Of a stretch of 64,000 bases of DNA, positions 34,875-46,745 are shown in pieces. The first letter of the stretch is position 1. The number at the start of each line of letters is the position of its first letter. The notes beneath the pieces are model-generated. The model saw only the letters and a program-made list of their open reading frames with translations, was not told where the DNA came from and did no database searches. Source of the DNA: Hymenopellis radicata (taxonomy: Eukaryota; Basidiomycota; Agaricomycetes; Agaricales; Physalacriaceae); contig JADNRX010000034.1 in NCBI GenBank assembly GCA_015501595.1, forward strand, positions 186,001-250,000. The letters run 5' to 3'. Position numbers and translations under genes: made by a program.

Positions 34875-34997
34875 AGTTAGTGCGCTGTATATATTACTAG
34901 TGGAGATGGGTCGTGTATTAATGATTTCTGATTTCACAGAGTGTGGCGGTCATGCCTCTTATTCTTTCATACAACAAACGGGAGCGAGTCTGCATGA

Positions 34998-35789
34998 TTA
35001 GACCGTGAATGTCTCCCCCGTCGTATCCGCCCGGTACATAAACCAGAACGCCTTATCCACATGCCCCTTTCTGACTTCAAAATACACTCCATCCTCCGAT
35101 CCCTCGATGCGGTGAGGCGCAGACACAAATCTGGGAGTGTCAGGGTAAACAAACTGGACGTCGTAATACATCTTTGCAGTGATGTTCAGACGCATTGGTA
35201 TTTGTCCGCCCGCCAAGGGATGAAGGTCAACGCTATCTGGAAGGGAGGAGATTATACCAGGCTCGCATTGGAAGGCTTAACGCATTACGTACCGCCTGCA
35301 GTAAGGAGAGTCGCAACCTGAGCCGTGCCGGTCGCCAATAGCTGTGCGCTTGATTTCCGTGTGAAAAGGTTCTTCTCCTTCATGTACAGGTTGATCGTGA
35401 GTACGGCCGTGGCGGGGCTGACGGTGCTAATAGTCCTCTGTTACATAGAGCCTTTGAGTTCTTAGTAAGAAACGTACAACTCCGCCACGCTGTCTTCGAA
35501 TCCCGCCTGTACTCCCCCGCGCGGCGTAAATCTCGCGACTTGTGGAGGCTTTCCCGCTGCGATGAACTCGAGATGAAATTCTCTCCGGAACCTGACCAGC
35601 CGATTTCGAGATGAAAAGGTGAGGTTGTGTCGTATTTCTACCAATGACACTGACGGTGAGGACGGAAAAAGAGAATGGACAGTCAAGTTCACCCGGGATG
35701 TACAGCCTGACGGACTTCTTACTGGAAGAGCGCGCCGCTGCGATTGTGAGTTTCTTGGGGACTGGGATGGGAACGTAGCAAGTTGCCAT
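34998..35789 (-). CDS. unrecognised 214-aa protein, beta-rich
   Basis: Four exons close exactly: 35693-35789, 35474-35637, 35293-35437 and 34998-35236, giving 214 aa. Introns are 55, 36 and 56 nt; the middle one is very short and less sure. The sequence alternates hydrophobic and polar residues (IRHNLTFSSRNRLVRFRREFHLEFIAAG, TAVLTINLYMKEKNLFT, LNITAKMYYDVQFVYPDT, GVYFEVRKGHVDKAFWFMYRA), suggesting a beta-sandwich. There is no signal peptide or membrane helix. I recognise no family. It converges with the PPR-like gene (123 bp between ends). Confidence 0.6.
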
Positions 35790-36488
35790 TGTAAGGACAG
35801 CGGGTCGATAAGTACGGGCCTTTCGTCTGTATTTATGGGAGAATAAGCGCTGCCAGGGCGTCTATTACGCTAGTGTGGCGCACGCTGCCCATGAGGCCAC
35901 TGAGAAGATGGTTGACGAGAGAAAAAGGCATAGAAGAATCCGAACGCCCAGTGTCCAGCTAGAGTTCAAGATGAACTTGGCAACACCGATGCTGTATTGG
36001 ATCCTGCACGCTCGCAAAGTAGTAGGAAGTTCGACTAAGGTAATGGGCTACTTAAACGACCTCTGTCGCATCATAGATTCTAGGATTATGAATATCCAGA
36101 AATGTGAAGATTGTACCTTGAAAACTTGATATGAATACGGAGTTGATTTAAGCTGCAAATAGTCATAGTGGTGGATATAGTTGAACGGCACACGGAAAGC
36201 TTGCACGCGAATACGCCTTGCGTAACTTATGTAAATAAGGAAATCAAACACTCACCTAAGCAGTGTGGCGCGTCAAATTGAAGGCACAAAACTAGTAAAA
36301 TCCTCATTTTATCCAACTTGAGTAGGACACATAGTATGCTACACTCCGAAAGCAAGAAGCAATATAGTACACGTATAGAACGACGATAAATAAATAGTCA
36401 AGACTCGGATCATGAGGGTATGTACGATAGATAGATAGATTGATTGATATCCGGTTTGAAATGAACCACCCACACAAACATTTTTCCT
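35790..36488. other. intergenic, AT-rich toward 36.4 kb
   Basis: No supported gene. The right half is the likely 3' UTR and terminator zone of the RGG-rich gene on the minus strand. Confidence 0.4.
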
Positions 36489-38306
36489 TCACCCCTCCTT
36501 CGCCGCAACAGGCTTCGCTCCGTTAATCGTCCTCGCCAGCTTCGAAATCGCGTCGCCCGTAATAACAGGCCTCCTCAGCGGCGCGCTCTGCGTCCTAGCA
36601 TGCGCGTTCCCATTCCCATTCACGCTTCCCTGCCCAAACCCATTCGCATGTCCGTTCCCATTCCCGAACTTGTCAAACCCCCGCCCACCGCCGTTGAAAT
36701 TACCCCCGCGTCCCTCCCGGAAGCGGGGGTTGCCAAAAAAAGGCCGGCCGGTCGAGTGTGCACGGCCATGTGTGGCGCTCAACAGGTGGCGGTCGAACGC
36801 GGTTTCTCCACCTCCAATACTGCTTTCATCCTTCTTGTTGACACTCTCATCCAGCTCCTTGAACGGAGGCGTCGGCGTCGTATGCGTGTGGTCCGTGAAA
36901 CTCCCGCTGATGGAGGCGAACGTTATCTCTCCTCCATCTGCGGGTTTCGGGGCGTGGATCGACGCGCCAAGACCATCATTGGCAGGAGGCTGTTGCAGTG
37001 GCGTGTGCGCCCTAGAATAGGGATGCACAAACGGCGCTGGCTGCGCATACGGATTGGGCGAGTGTGGATGTGGCATGAGATTCTGGAACCGAGGCGATGG
37101 CGGAGGACGCGGGTGGGGGGAAGGATTGCGCGGTGGCGGAGGACCATTGCCATTAATGTTTAGATATTTAGGAGTCGGGTTCGGGGATGGAGGCGCTGTT
37201 GGGTTTCGACTGTTGGCGTTACTGTTCTTACCGCCCCGCCCAGCAGGACGGATCCCGGCGCCTTTTTCCCGCCTGGAGTGCGCGAGTACCGGCGTCGCGC
37301 CTTGGGGTTTGGCCGGGAGAGATGGGTGTATAGGCAACTTGGGTGACGAAGTCGCGGACAACTCACCCTCGGTATGGGGAATGGGCTGTAGATCCGGAAG
37401 GGGAGTAAGCTTAAGGCCATCGACGATAATGGGCGAAATCATTTCGACTTCCTGGGACGCATCCTTCATGCTTGTGACACCCCAATCATCCAAATCCGGT
37501 AAGCCGTCGTCCTCATCGTCACCTGCCCAATCAATATGGCTTCCGGGCGTTGAAGGCCGTCCTTCGTTGCTAATCACGCTTGCGCGGACTCGCTCTACGA
37601 AGGCGTCGATATCTGCCCGTGCAGAGTTGGGTGGCTGTAGTCCCAAACCTTTGGCAGCAGCAGGAGGCAAAGGAGCCGTATGTGGCGCAAGTAGAGAGGA
37701 CTGAGACGAAGACGGTTTAAGCGGACTGGGCCGACCCGCACGACGCTTTTTGGAAGAAGTCGGAGAAGAGGTGGCAGCAATGTTTATCTTGGGAACTGAG
37801 GTATTTATGACTGGAGGGGCAGGGGCAGTAGGCTGAGCAACGGGCTGGGCGGAACGACGGCGGGAGGGCCGAGCTTTCTCTTTTGGAGTAGTTGTAGCTG
37901 GAGGTGGACCTGGAGGTGGAGCTGGAGTTGGAGCTGGAGTTGAGATGGTATTGGCAGGTTTAGAGCCTCGTTTCTTGTCCGTAAGGCGCGCTTCCAGTGT
38001 AGGCTTTTCTTCCTTCTTGGGTTCCTCTTTCTTGACCTCCGCCTGCTTCGGTTCCTCTTTCTTGCTGCTGCTACTAGCATCTTCTTTCGGCGGCTCCTTG
38101 GCTTTCTCCTTCTCTTTCGCAGCCGTGGATCCAGACGGCGTATCGGCCGAAGCTTCCCCGGAAGCTTTTCTCGCTGAGCCTCTGTTTCGACCACCTCGTC
38201 TCCCGCCACCACCGCCTCTCCGCCCGCCTCTTCCACCCCCGAATGCGCTCCCTGCACTAGGCTCTGTCCATCTTGGGTTAGAGGCTGCAGGTGCGGTTGT
38301 CGCCAT
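36489..38306 (-). CDS. intrinsically disordered RGG-rich protein
   Basis: A single 605-codon exon; the ATG at 38306 starts MATTAPAASNPRWTEP. An N-terminal RGG/GGR block (about residues 20-45) is followed by a Lys/Glu-rich segment, Pro-rich and Ser-rich stretches, a short conserved-looking acidic motif (HIDWAGDDEDDGLPDLDDWG, about residue 270), and an Asn/Gly/Arg-rich C-terminal region (GGNFNGGGRGFDKFGNGNG). RGG boxes bind RNA and are often arginine-methylated. The layout suggests an RNA-binding or granule-associated protein, but no folded domain is present. The codon bias and length make it a solid gene call. Confidence 0.75.
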   Translation of the reverse strand: MATTAPAASNPRWTEPSAGSAFGGGRGGRRGGGGGRRGGRNRGSARKASGEASADTPSGSTAAKEKEKAKEPPKEDASSSSKKEEPKQAEVKKEEPKKEEKPTLEARLTDKKRGSKPANTISTPAPTPAPPPGPPPATTTPKEKARPSRRRSAQPVAQPTAPAPPVINTSVPKINIAATSSPTSSKKRRAGRPSPLKPSSSQSSLLAPHTAPLPPAAAKGLGLQPPNSARADIDAFVERVRASVISNEGRPSTPGSHIDWAGDDEDDGLPDLDDWGVTSMKDASQEVEMISPIIVDGLKLTPLPDLQPIPHTEGELSATSSPKLPIHPSLPAKPQGATPVLAHSRREKGAGIRPAGRGGKNSNANSRNPTAPPSPNPTPKYLNINGNGPPPPRNPSPHPRPPPSPRFQNLMPHPHSPNPYAQPAPFVHPYSRAHTPLQQPPANDGLGASIHAPKPADGGEITFASISGSFTDHTHTTPTPPFKELDESVNKKDESSIGGGETAFDRHLLSATHGRAHSTGRPFFGNPRFREGRGGNFNGGGRGFDKFGNGNGHANGFGQGSVNGNGNAHARTQSAPLRRPVITGDAISKLARTINGAKPVAAKEG

Positions 38307-39624
38307 TCGCAGAGTAATGCTGCAAACGACACTATTCAGTACTGAACTGATTGTATAGTTTACGGTTACGTACTGGCGTAGTTTAGTGATAACTTGTTGG
38401 TGGTATACAAAAACGTCCTGCCTAGAATGTGGTGTGATAACTGTAGTCGGTCAGGTCAAAGCAAGTCTCATAGTCAAAGCGACGACTTGCCTTTGATTCT
38501 CGAGTCTTCTAGCACTAGTTTTCGTCTGCACTAAGGGTATCGGCTACAGTAGCACCACCATGAGCAACAGCGCCCAGAAGTAGTGAACTGCTTACTAGAT
38601 TTTCGTGCACGACGGTATGAAAGCAAGCAATGGAGGCGTCGTCTTGATAGGAGCGATGATCCTAGTTCCTAATTGCCAGACTTGGGAGTAGGGCACGAGG
38701 AGGCTTGTTGGTCTCTGTTTGCCACGCACCCTCGTTGACTTGGCCGGTACGTACAGCGCAGGCATTGCTTCGACTTCAAAGCTTCAAGCTTCAAGCTTAA
38801 CGGTGTGAGGATAATGAACAGCGATATAAAATGATATCATAAGAATTATCGTGGCATTACGTGCATGGAATATTCTTGGCTGTAACAGGACGCTACGGGG
38901 TAATTTCTCAATCAGAGATACGCGGCGAATATGGAGATATTACTAGAGTCATGAGTACTGGAAGGGGGCAACTGACACATACTATGTATGGGTCAACTTC
39001 ACAAAAGACGACCGTTAATGTTGGAGACGATAGACTCAGGACATCGAACAGGTGCCAGCTAAATTACCTGGCAAGACTCAACTTACCCGGCCCAAGACAG
39101 GACGAGGTCATCATCACACAGATAGAAAAGCACAGACAGAAACGAAGAGGGAGTGATAGTAAAGCAAGATACAGAGCGAGTATGGGACGGAAGTAAATGC
39201 TAGGATGTGGGTGGAGGAGCCCTACGAGAACGGCAAAGAGAAGATAGATCGGGCCAATATCCTGAACACCTAGAATGAACATCAGCGGCACAGCGCGAGA
39301 GAAAATGAGGAAATAAACAGGGCAGCCAGGTGTCGTATTTCGTTTTCAAGTGACATGGCGTAAAAGTGTACGGCTGATAACAGCTTGATTAGAATTCACC
39401 GTTACCAGTATACCTCGTTTATGGCGTGATAGTGTAGAAAGACGCGTCTTGGAGGATCGAGCGCGCACAAACGCGAAGGAAAGAGGCGAAGGTATCCTAC
39501 ATAACCTAATCGGGAACGGATAACAGCTTGTTGATGCGTGCTTGGCATTAGCCTCCGTCCAGTCAACTTCACTCGACCACCATCATCAGAGTCTTCTTCG
39601 CGTGAAGAAACTTGACAAACAGCG
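38307..39624. other. 1.3-kb divergent intergenic region (RGG protein / SmG)
   Basis: Contains promoters of both divergent genes. Short frames at 38861-39196 and 39064-39291 have no support. A small repeat of CTTCAAGCTT-like sequence occurs near 38780-38800. Confidence 0.4.
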
Positions 39625-39957
39625 ATGTCGAAAGCATCTCAACCCGAGCTCAAAAAGGTCTGCGTTACTCTCCTCATCATGCACAAAAACTTACTACGGG
39701 CACCCACAGTTCATGGACAAAAAGCTCTTTATCCATCTTCAAGGCGGGCGCCGTGTCTCTGGCACACTGCGCGGCTACGACCTCTTCCTCAACCTCGTTA
39801 TCGACGATGCCAATGAGGAGAGTGTCCCAGGACAGAAGTTTCCGTTGGGCACAGTAGTACGTATCCATTTATTTGGTCTCGTTCCATCTAACGCGCCCTC
39901 CAGGTCATTCGTGGTAACAGCGTCACGTCAATGGAGACTTTAGAGACTATACGATAG
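39625..39957 (+). CDS. SMX2: small nuclear ribonucleoprotein G (Sm G)
   Basis: A core component of the Sm ring of U1, U2, U4 and U5 snRNPs in pre-mRNA splicing. Exons 39625-39657, 39710-39856 and 39904-39957 give 77 aa, about the size of human SNRPG. Sm1 motif: FMDKKLFIHLQGGRRVSGTLRGYDLFLNLVID. Sm2 motif: VVIRGNSV, in the canonical IRG form. The protein starts MSKASQPELKK and ends METLETIR. Both introns (52 and 47 nt) are phase 0. Every feature expected of Sm G is present, which makes this one of the safest calls in the window. Yeast name is SMX2. Confidence 0.95.
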
Positions 39958-40433
39958 CCTTGGCTTTCTTTCCATCGTTCACCACCCTACTCGCCCTCTG
40001 TTGTATGACCCGACATCTCCTCTGACGGTCCCGTGTAAAATGTATCCAATATCCACATACTTGCTTGCAATCGATGTCTGTGCTCTACAAAACACAGCAC
40101 GACTCTGGAAGTTGGAGGGCGCACGAACAACTACTAACTTGGGCTATGATTTCTTATTTGTTCAAAGATTCTACGCGTCAGCGAGGGAAGATCTTGCACG
40201 ATGTTGACCTCGATCGCTCAACAAGATCCCAAGGTGATCTTTGTTCAACATCATCATTTTGGGTTGCGCAATTGACTATGTTACTTAGGGCAAGAGATCG
40301 ATTTAGCCTGCTGAGCGGAAGCATTCGCGCTCTAATCTCAATGCGCGCCCCATTACACCAATAGATATGAACACATTAAAGGTTTTCTTTTGTTTGAGTC
40401 ACTCAGAAGGAATTGACCAGTCCTCGAGATCAA
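39958..40433. other. convergent spacer between SmG and F-box-like gene
   Basis: No supported gene; 3' flanks of two convergent genes. Confidence 0.4.
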
Positions 40434-41607
40434 CTAAAGCATGTTATCATCAGCTCGTCGGATCCGCGGATTCAGTCCAAGCCTGCACTCACTGGGTTGT
40501 GTATGGAGCTCAAATTTATTCCTAGCCATAAGCTCCGGCATCTCACAGAGCACCAGTGCATATTTCGCGTACCGTCTCAACTCCGCGTCCAACAAGCCCC
40601 TCTGACCATAATCGAGATGAAGATGCAGCTTCACATTCGGGTTCCTAAACCGCCCTGGCCTCAAAATCTCCTGCTCCAGCTCGTGCCAGTGGTTTCTGGC
40701 GTTCGTGAGGCCTCTACCAACCCGGACGAACAGCGTGTCGCGTATGAGGATGTGGATTTCGGATATGTTTCGTGGAAGCTCCTTGATGTGGGCTGGGACA
40801 AGCCATATTGAGCCCCACCCTGAGAGGACGATGCGCACGGTGGTGAGGTGGGTGTATTTCCTGAGGTGGAGGGGTGCGTTGGCTGTGGCTGCGTTGAGGA
40901 TATGGCCGTTGACTCTAACCATGGAGTCGTTCGTAACTAGGTTACATGTTAGAGGGATTTACGGAGAGACGGGAGACCGTGAGCTGACTGTATATGATCT
41001 CTCTGAGCCGCCTTGGACTCTGGGTACTAGGAGGGCTGCCATCGAAGAGAAAGCCGAACACTTTTGGACAGTGGCGCACAGAGACTGCTTCTGCGGCGTC
41101 CAAGTCAAAGCAGTGTTGTATATCGTTGATGATAGGATACTTCCTCGTCGTGGGATGGCGTAGCGCAGAGCCCAGCTGACTCTCTACCTTCACTGCCGGC
41201 AATATCCCAGACTGGGACTCGTATCCCAGCGTCAGCGTGATGTATGTCTGCCAGTCACTCAGAAAGGTAACCTGACGCAGGTTGGAAAAGAGACGACGTG
41301 TAATCAGATTGTGGACATCCACGCCGACTTTGTTGCTGAATTGCGACAGGGACATCATCGGTGAGGCATGATGGGTGAAGAAGTCTCCTATGAGCACGAG
41401 CTCGCGGACGAAGGACGCAGGTTCAGCGGGGACGGGAAGTGGGAATGCTTTGCGACTGTTGAGGTTGACGGTCTTGAAGAGAATTCGGCGCCCTCCAGGG
41501 AGGAAGGAGGAGTGGACGAGACAGCAAGTGCGCGCTGTTTTCAGGTCATGGCCGTCGAGTTCTGAGAGGATCTTGTCGATGAGCTCTTGGGCCAGTTGTA
41601 TGTGCAT
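40434..41607 (-). CDS. F-box-like protein
   Basis: Exon 1 40989-41607, a 52-nt intron (branch-like CTAAC 13 nt before its AG), exon 2 40434-40936; 373 aa. The N-terminus MHIQLAQELIDKILSELDGHDLKTARTCCLV has the F-box form (LPxEIxxxIL...L..C..V), followed by the WxxxAR/LF-like FLPGGRRILFKTVNLN. After it come leucine-rich strands typical of the large family of Agaricomycete F-box-like proteins, which probably recruit substrates to an SCF ubiquitin ligase. The substrate is unknown. No defects seen. Confidence 0.7.
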
Positions 41608-42489
41608 GATGCAGAGATTGCACCGGAGATTGAGCTAATGATCAGCGTAAGGAAAACTGCTATGGATGAGGAGCAACGGTACCCTTTAGTTTAAAGAGGT
41701 AGTGAAAAAAGGTAGTAGTGTCGGAGACACGCTTCCTACTGATGATAAGATGGAAAGACGCGTCTTTGATATAGGACGTGCCGCATGTTCTCCTCATGTT
41801 CAAGTCTTATCTCCGCCTAATCTCCGTTTGTCGCAAAATGTGTCTCTTCCATAATCCATTGCACTCAGATAGAGGTACAACGTACCTCTTTACCCGCCAT
41901 GCCCAGTCCACTTACTGTTGTTAATAATCCGTGAACTCTTTCGTACAAGGCTGATTCGTTAAGAAGCATGCGTTCATGCCAGTGATCGTACAGTCGATAA
42001 GACTGACTTCCAGCAGTTTAAAGACGATCTCAATTAGAGCCGCCGAAGTGAACAGAATGTTACAACAACCCTGGGAAGTCAACCAAGGGGCGAAAGTTAT
42101 GGCGATAACCACCATTCACAGGAAACAAACACAATATATTCGTTCTACGGTACATGACAAGAGGCGTTTTCATGCCATCATGAGGAGTAAAAAGTGGTAG
42201 TTGAGCTTCAGAGATGCTGGTGATGAATTGTAGTCGTCAGGTGAATTGAAGCATTAGTCGAGCGCATATAGAATCGAAGGTACCAGGCGTAGATAAGATC
42301 TGAAGTCTTTGCAGATTCTTGAAGATAACACGGCCGGGCGTCTGAGGGTGATCTAGGTGCAGTCAGGATGTCACCAAACAAGTAGAACGTAGAGTAAGAG
42401 CTCGAAGGAAGATTTGGGTCGACCTGAGGGAGCAAGAGTCAGTTATGACATTGAGACCAAAATGGAATGACAATTACCTTTCACGCATT
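41608..42489. other. intergenic upstream of the F-box-like gene
   Basis: No supported gene. Confidence 0.35.
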
Positions 42490-42965
42490 CTTCCCCGCAA
42501 CGACGCGACACTTCATTGGAAGATGTACATCATCTAACTTTTCAGAGCCCCCCGGGGATCGGACTCGGAGGGATGAAGCACTCAACGATGTTACTCGGAG
42601 CAAATTTGGTCGTTCTGGAAAAGAGGTCAGTCGAAGGTCTCGTAAGCTGTGAGGAAGACTCGACGTACGGGACTAGTTTTCGTTCGGGCAACGACGAGAC
42701 ACTTTGTAAAAGATGCACATCGTCTAACTTTTCATAGCCACCACCAAGGATCGGACTCGGGGGGATGAAGCGCTCGACGAAATTCAATCGGAGCAAAACT
42801 GGTCGGCCTGAAAAATGCGTTAGTGTCAAGGCCGAGTCGACGGAGAAGAGGCTCACAGTAAGAGTTTTCGTTCGGGCGACGACGCAGCACTTCTGTTATG
42901 TCGAAGATGCACATCGTCTAGCATTTCAGAGCTCCCGAGGGTCGGACTCGAGGGATGAAGAGCCT
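42490..42965. repeat. tandem repeat, about 190-bp unit, 2.5-3 copies
   Basis: The block beginning near AACGACGCGACACTTC recurs at about 42499, 42690 and 42878 (spacing 191 and 188). Each is followed by GATGYACATCRTCTARC, a CGGACTCG box and GGATGAAG. Copies differ by scattered substitutions and small indels. Confidence 0.75.
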
Positions 42966-44531
42966 CAAAAAAGGTTGGTGGCTTTCATAGTAGCATAAGT
43001 TGTTGTTGAGTAGTCGGCATAGCATAGTGGTGTATCAATTTTTGAGTTGGTAGCCGCATAGTCGTAGTCGTTTCGGAGGATGCATAGCAGTCGTTTTGAG
43101 CGCGAGGCAGCGGAGACATAGAAGCGCTCACGGCTTACGCCTCGGAGAACCAGGGACCCATGGCCACGGAGCACTCACATTGGGGCGCTCACGGATTACG
43201 CCACCGAACAACAACAGCGAGTCGACGAACATTCGTACCCGATGAGGATGCGTCAACCGTCCGACGACTGCACAGCGCCATTTCTGACCCGATTAGGTTG
43301 GCCTCTTGCTGCGAGTACTTGTCGGACAGCCTTAGCGTGCGCACATCAAGCGGTGAGAGTCACTCTAGCTGAGGAGAAGGCTGAATGGGTATGGTGTTTG
43401 TGGCCATAGAAGAGAGAGGGAACTAGACGACCGATGTTAGTAAGGACAAAGATATGTCGTGCAGAGACTTACAAGAAAGAGAAAAGCAAAACATAGAAAG
43501 CAAAGTCTGGATCGCCGTCAGCGACGTGAAGTAGCACATAGAATTAGTGGCGTACTTGATTGGGGACCCTCCCCAGCAAGGCTTCGACGATCTGTTATGT
43601 GGCGCAGTTGTGCAGCCGATCGTGCGTGCAATTAATCGCGACCGTGGCGACGTATTAGTCTTGCCAGGTCGGACAACGTCTGTATGACATGTCAGGTCGT
43701 TATGACCAGGGGGGTGGATGAGTTGCGATCTACAAACGCAAGGTCAACGAGAAGCCCTGCGATGAGGAAGCAGAGGACAGTACCATTGCACGATAAAGCG
43801 ACCGCAACGACGACGAGGCAAAGGTGCTCGACGTCTAAGGCTCATGATGGTGGTGCTGGTGGTAGAAGAGAGAGCCGGAATGAAGGAAAAGGAATTGAGG
43901 CTCCCTCTTTTATAGGGCAAACCGCCTGGCCCGCGCAAACAGCCCCCAACAGCTTACCGTGCAGCCATCAGCGCATGATTGAGCGCTATTGTCCCAAAAA
44001 GTCGGCGGAGATCAGCACAGGATCGTCCCTCTTCCTTGGAGTTTCCGTCTCCCGAATGCGCGTTCGACGCGTTGTCTCCTCCGCTGTGGAGGTTTTCGGA
44101 TGTGCGATAACTCGAGGATGGCACTTCAAGCACCGAAATCGACCTAGAAATGCGTGCAGCACGCGTAGCTGTCCATTCCAGATTTGGGCGATTGTGGGTC
44201 CTCCTTCCCATGTCCATCCTCGCGTATCAGCAGATATGCAGGTCCGCGCGTCGCCTTGTTCTTGGAATGCTGTCCTTTTGTTCTTCCATTTTCAGAACAA
44301 GGACTAGGACTGGTTTTCATCAGAAAGTAGCGCTGACTTCGGAAAATGGAGCGGAAAATGGACATGGCAAATGGAGATCTGGAGGCGTACTTCTGGTCCC
44401 TTCCGTTGGACGCATCTTCCGATTTGATCTACTCTATTGTTGTTATCCTTTTGAGTATCTAGTAGATGAGAGACACGGCACGCCTTCATGCACACACCAG
44501 ACCTTGAGGCAACCTTGAGGGAAGAAACAAG
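42966..44531. other. gene-poor stretch right of the tandem repeats
   Basis: A 207-codon frame at 43684-44307 has no recognisable domain and mixed composition; I do not call it a gene. A short repeat GCGCTCACGGMTTACGCC occurs at about 43122 and 43184. Confidence 0.3.
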
Positions 44532-44697
44532 ATCAATTTCTTAGGTAATCATCCTCCTTCTTGCACTCGCACTTCAAGTGAGACCCAAGCACTAGTGCGA
44601 TTCCAAAGACTCTCATAATTGTGCGATTTCAAGCACCATATCTGTGAGTCTCCTCCGTAGCTTACAGCATGTACACTACTAACTTCAACTGTAGCTT

Positions 44698-45988
44698 ATG
44701 ATCCATTTACCGCAAGAAATATGGGACAAAATCATCGACAAGGTTGCAAATGATGCACTTTTCGCACCCAACGTCCATCTGCTCCGTCAGAATCGTGACA
44801 CCTTGCGTGCTTGTGCTCTAGTCTGTACACTCTGGACAGCAAGAGCACAGAAGGCTCTCTTTCGGACTCTCGAAATCACATTCGTTCTTCACGACAAGTC
44901 GTTCAACGACCCATTCGGTTTTCCATTCTATAAGGGTCTCAGGAAGCGCACACATTTGCTTTCGTACGTGAAGCATTTAACAATCAGCTTCATACCTGAG
45001 TGCGCTGATAAACGGCTGCTTCCGTTCTCATTTACCCGTCTCATTCGCTACTTGAAAATTGAACGAAGGCTGCGCTATGTCCTCGACGTTATCAAAAGTC
45101 TCCGGGCTGTTGAACAACTGGAAGTCGATGCCGATCTCCTAGCACCCTGTGTATTCATGCCACTTCTTACTAAGGACGTCTATTCAGCACTGTTGGCCGT
45201 CCTCCACCTTCCATCGTTAACCACTCTCCGCTTCTCGGAGGGCGTCGTAGCGGATCTCTTCGCGCTCCTTCGCGAATGTCCCCAGATCACGCGTTTGGTC
45301 GTCGGGCCCATATTCTGTCTGGGACGTGCTGATGTCGCTACCCTTGTCCCACCGAAGCTCGATTCCTTGGTAGAGCTGGTTTGCCATGACAAATATTTCC
45401 TTCGACGTCTTGAGACCCTCTTTCCCTCTCAGCAAATGATTAATTATCGTTCCCTCCGGTACCTTCACTTTGGCAGTGAGGGTTGTGTTACTAGCCAGGG
45501 ACCAGATGATGACTCTCGGTGGATCGCAGGCGTGCTGCGTCGCCTGGACGGGAAATTACAGCATCTTTCGCTTTGTATTTACCCCACTGGTAGGCTCTAA
45601 CTCGTCTTGTGTCTTCTCAAACTCATTTCACGCAGAGCCGCTCTGGCGTCTCTTCGACTTTTCGAATCTCGTCTACCTTGAGTTGAGAACACACTGGTGC
45701 GACGAGTCGGGGGCATGGTGGATCGACTGGCTCATACAGTCTTTCTCTATCCCTTCGGCATCAATCAAAATTCAGGAACTTAAGCTGTCGTGCAGACAAT
45801 CTGGTACTGTGGATGTTGATTGGCAACCACAGTTACTGCAGTGGAACGTTTTCGATAAATATCTGGCCTCGTGGCCTGAACTGCAAAGGGTCATCTTGAA
45901 GACATGGCGTACAGAATACATGATCGATGGGTTTCCGGAGATGAAGAAACACGGTAAACTGATTCATGAGCCTTTTCTGGCACGCTAG
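44698..45988 (+). CDS. F-box-like protein with leucine-rich region (intact duplicate)
   Basis: Exons 44698-45589 and 45636-45988, joined across a 46-nt phase-1 intron, give 414 aa. The F-box-like start MIHLPQEIWDKIIDKVAND...LRACALVCTLWTARAQKALFRTLEI is followed by repeated leucine-rich segments (LRAVEQLEVDADLL, LPSLTTLRFSEGVVADLFALLRECPQITRLVVG, HLSLCIYPTG). The likely role is substrate recognition for an SCF ubiquitin ligase. A second, decayed copy lies at 60167-61494, and promoter similarity starts at about 44532, so the whole gene was duplicated. This copy has no frameshift. Confidence 0.75.
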
Positions 45989-46600
45989 GAGGGAGTCCAT
46001 TAGTCGGATAATGGTTGGTGCCAATGCTCTGTGCACATACCAAGTGCTCGTCGAATGTAGGAAGTTGATACGGTGCTTTCGCGAAGAAACAGGAGTGGGG
46101 GGAACACTGGCAGGAGGAAAAGTATGTCGGATTCGGAGGCTCCTTGAGCACGCGTTCTTCTCAAATCCTCCGCTTGCCGGCTACAACAGTAATTCAAGTT
46201 TCATTTGCCGGTAAGTGACTCGCGCTTCTGTCTAATTCCAGATTCTGATATAGGGCGGTTCGTGGCTCCAGGTTGAACGTTGAGCTACAATCGCCCCAGA
46301 CAGCATTTCAGATAGAGATAACTTTATGGTTTCGTTTGGGTCCGTTGAATACATTGAAATTGTAGGAGTCCAAACATAGTATATAATCATGTATGCAGCG
46401 TAAAACTGTTTTCTTCGGGTCAAACGGGCTCGACTCTAAACTCGGTATGTCTTTCAAGTCCTTGGTGATAACGAGACGACCGGCTAGGACCATGAGAAGG
46501 GTCGTAACCTCTGAGCTGGCCGATACCAAGGCGAAAACAAGTGTCAACCAGAGCGAAATTCAGTAGTTCCACGAACCGCTTCGCGTGGAATGCGGTCGAA
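45989..46600. other. intergenic downstream of the F-box-like gene
   Basis: No supported gene; short frames only. Confidence 0.35.
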
Positions 46601-46604
46601 ACTC

Positions 46605-46745
46605 CCGTGAAAACACCTTGAGAATCCCACTGTCTCTTCAGCGCCTTCGATTTCGCCAACCTCTCCGCCCCACGGTACCTCTCCTGGTCCAATCACGATA
46701 AGTTGCATTGCTCTTGGGATGGCGTTCTTGTCTGACTGGAAATCA
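46605..46745 (-). pseudogene. relic of FAD/BBE oxidase 3' end
   Basis: On the minus strand the DNA aligns with 59500-59630 and 61860-61990. It shares RYRGAERLAK, ALKRQWDSQGVFT and the preceding NAT-Y-WTR region, with indels that shift the frame. Only the C-terminal BBE part is present. Confidence 0.6.

Noticed and set aside
37054..38358. Plus-strand frames opposite the RGG-rich gene
   Set aside because: Gly/Pro/Arg-rich shadows of a low-complexity coding exon on the minus strand.
43684..44307. 207-codon plus-strand frame
   Set aside because: No recognisable domain, uneven composition, no intron signals or homologous motif; likely chance.
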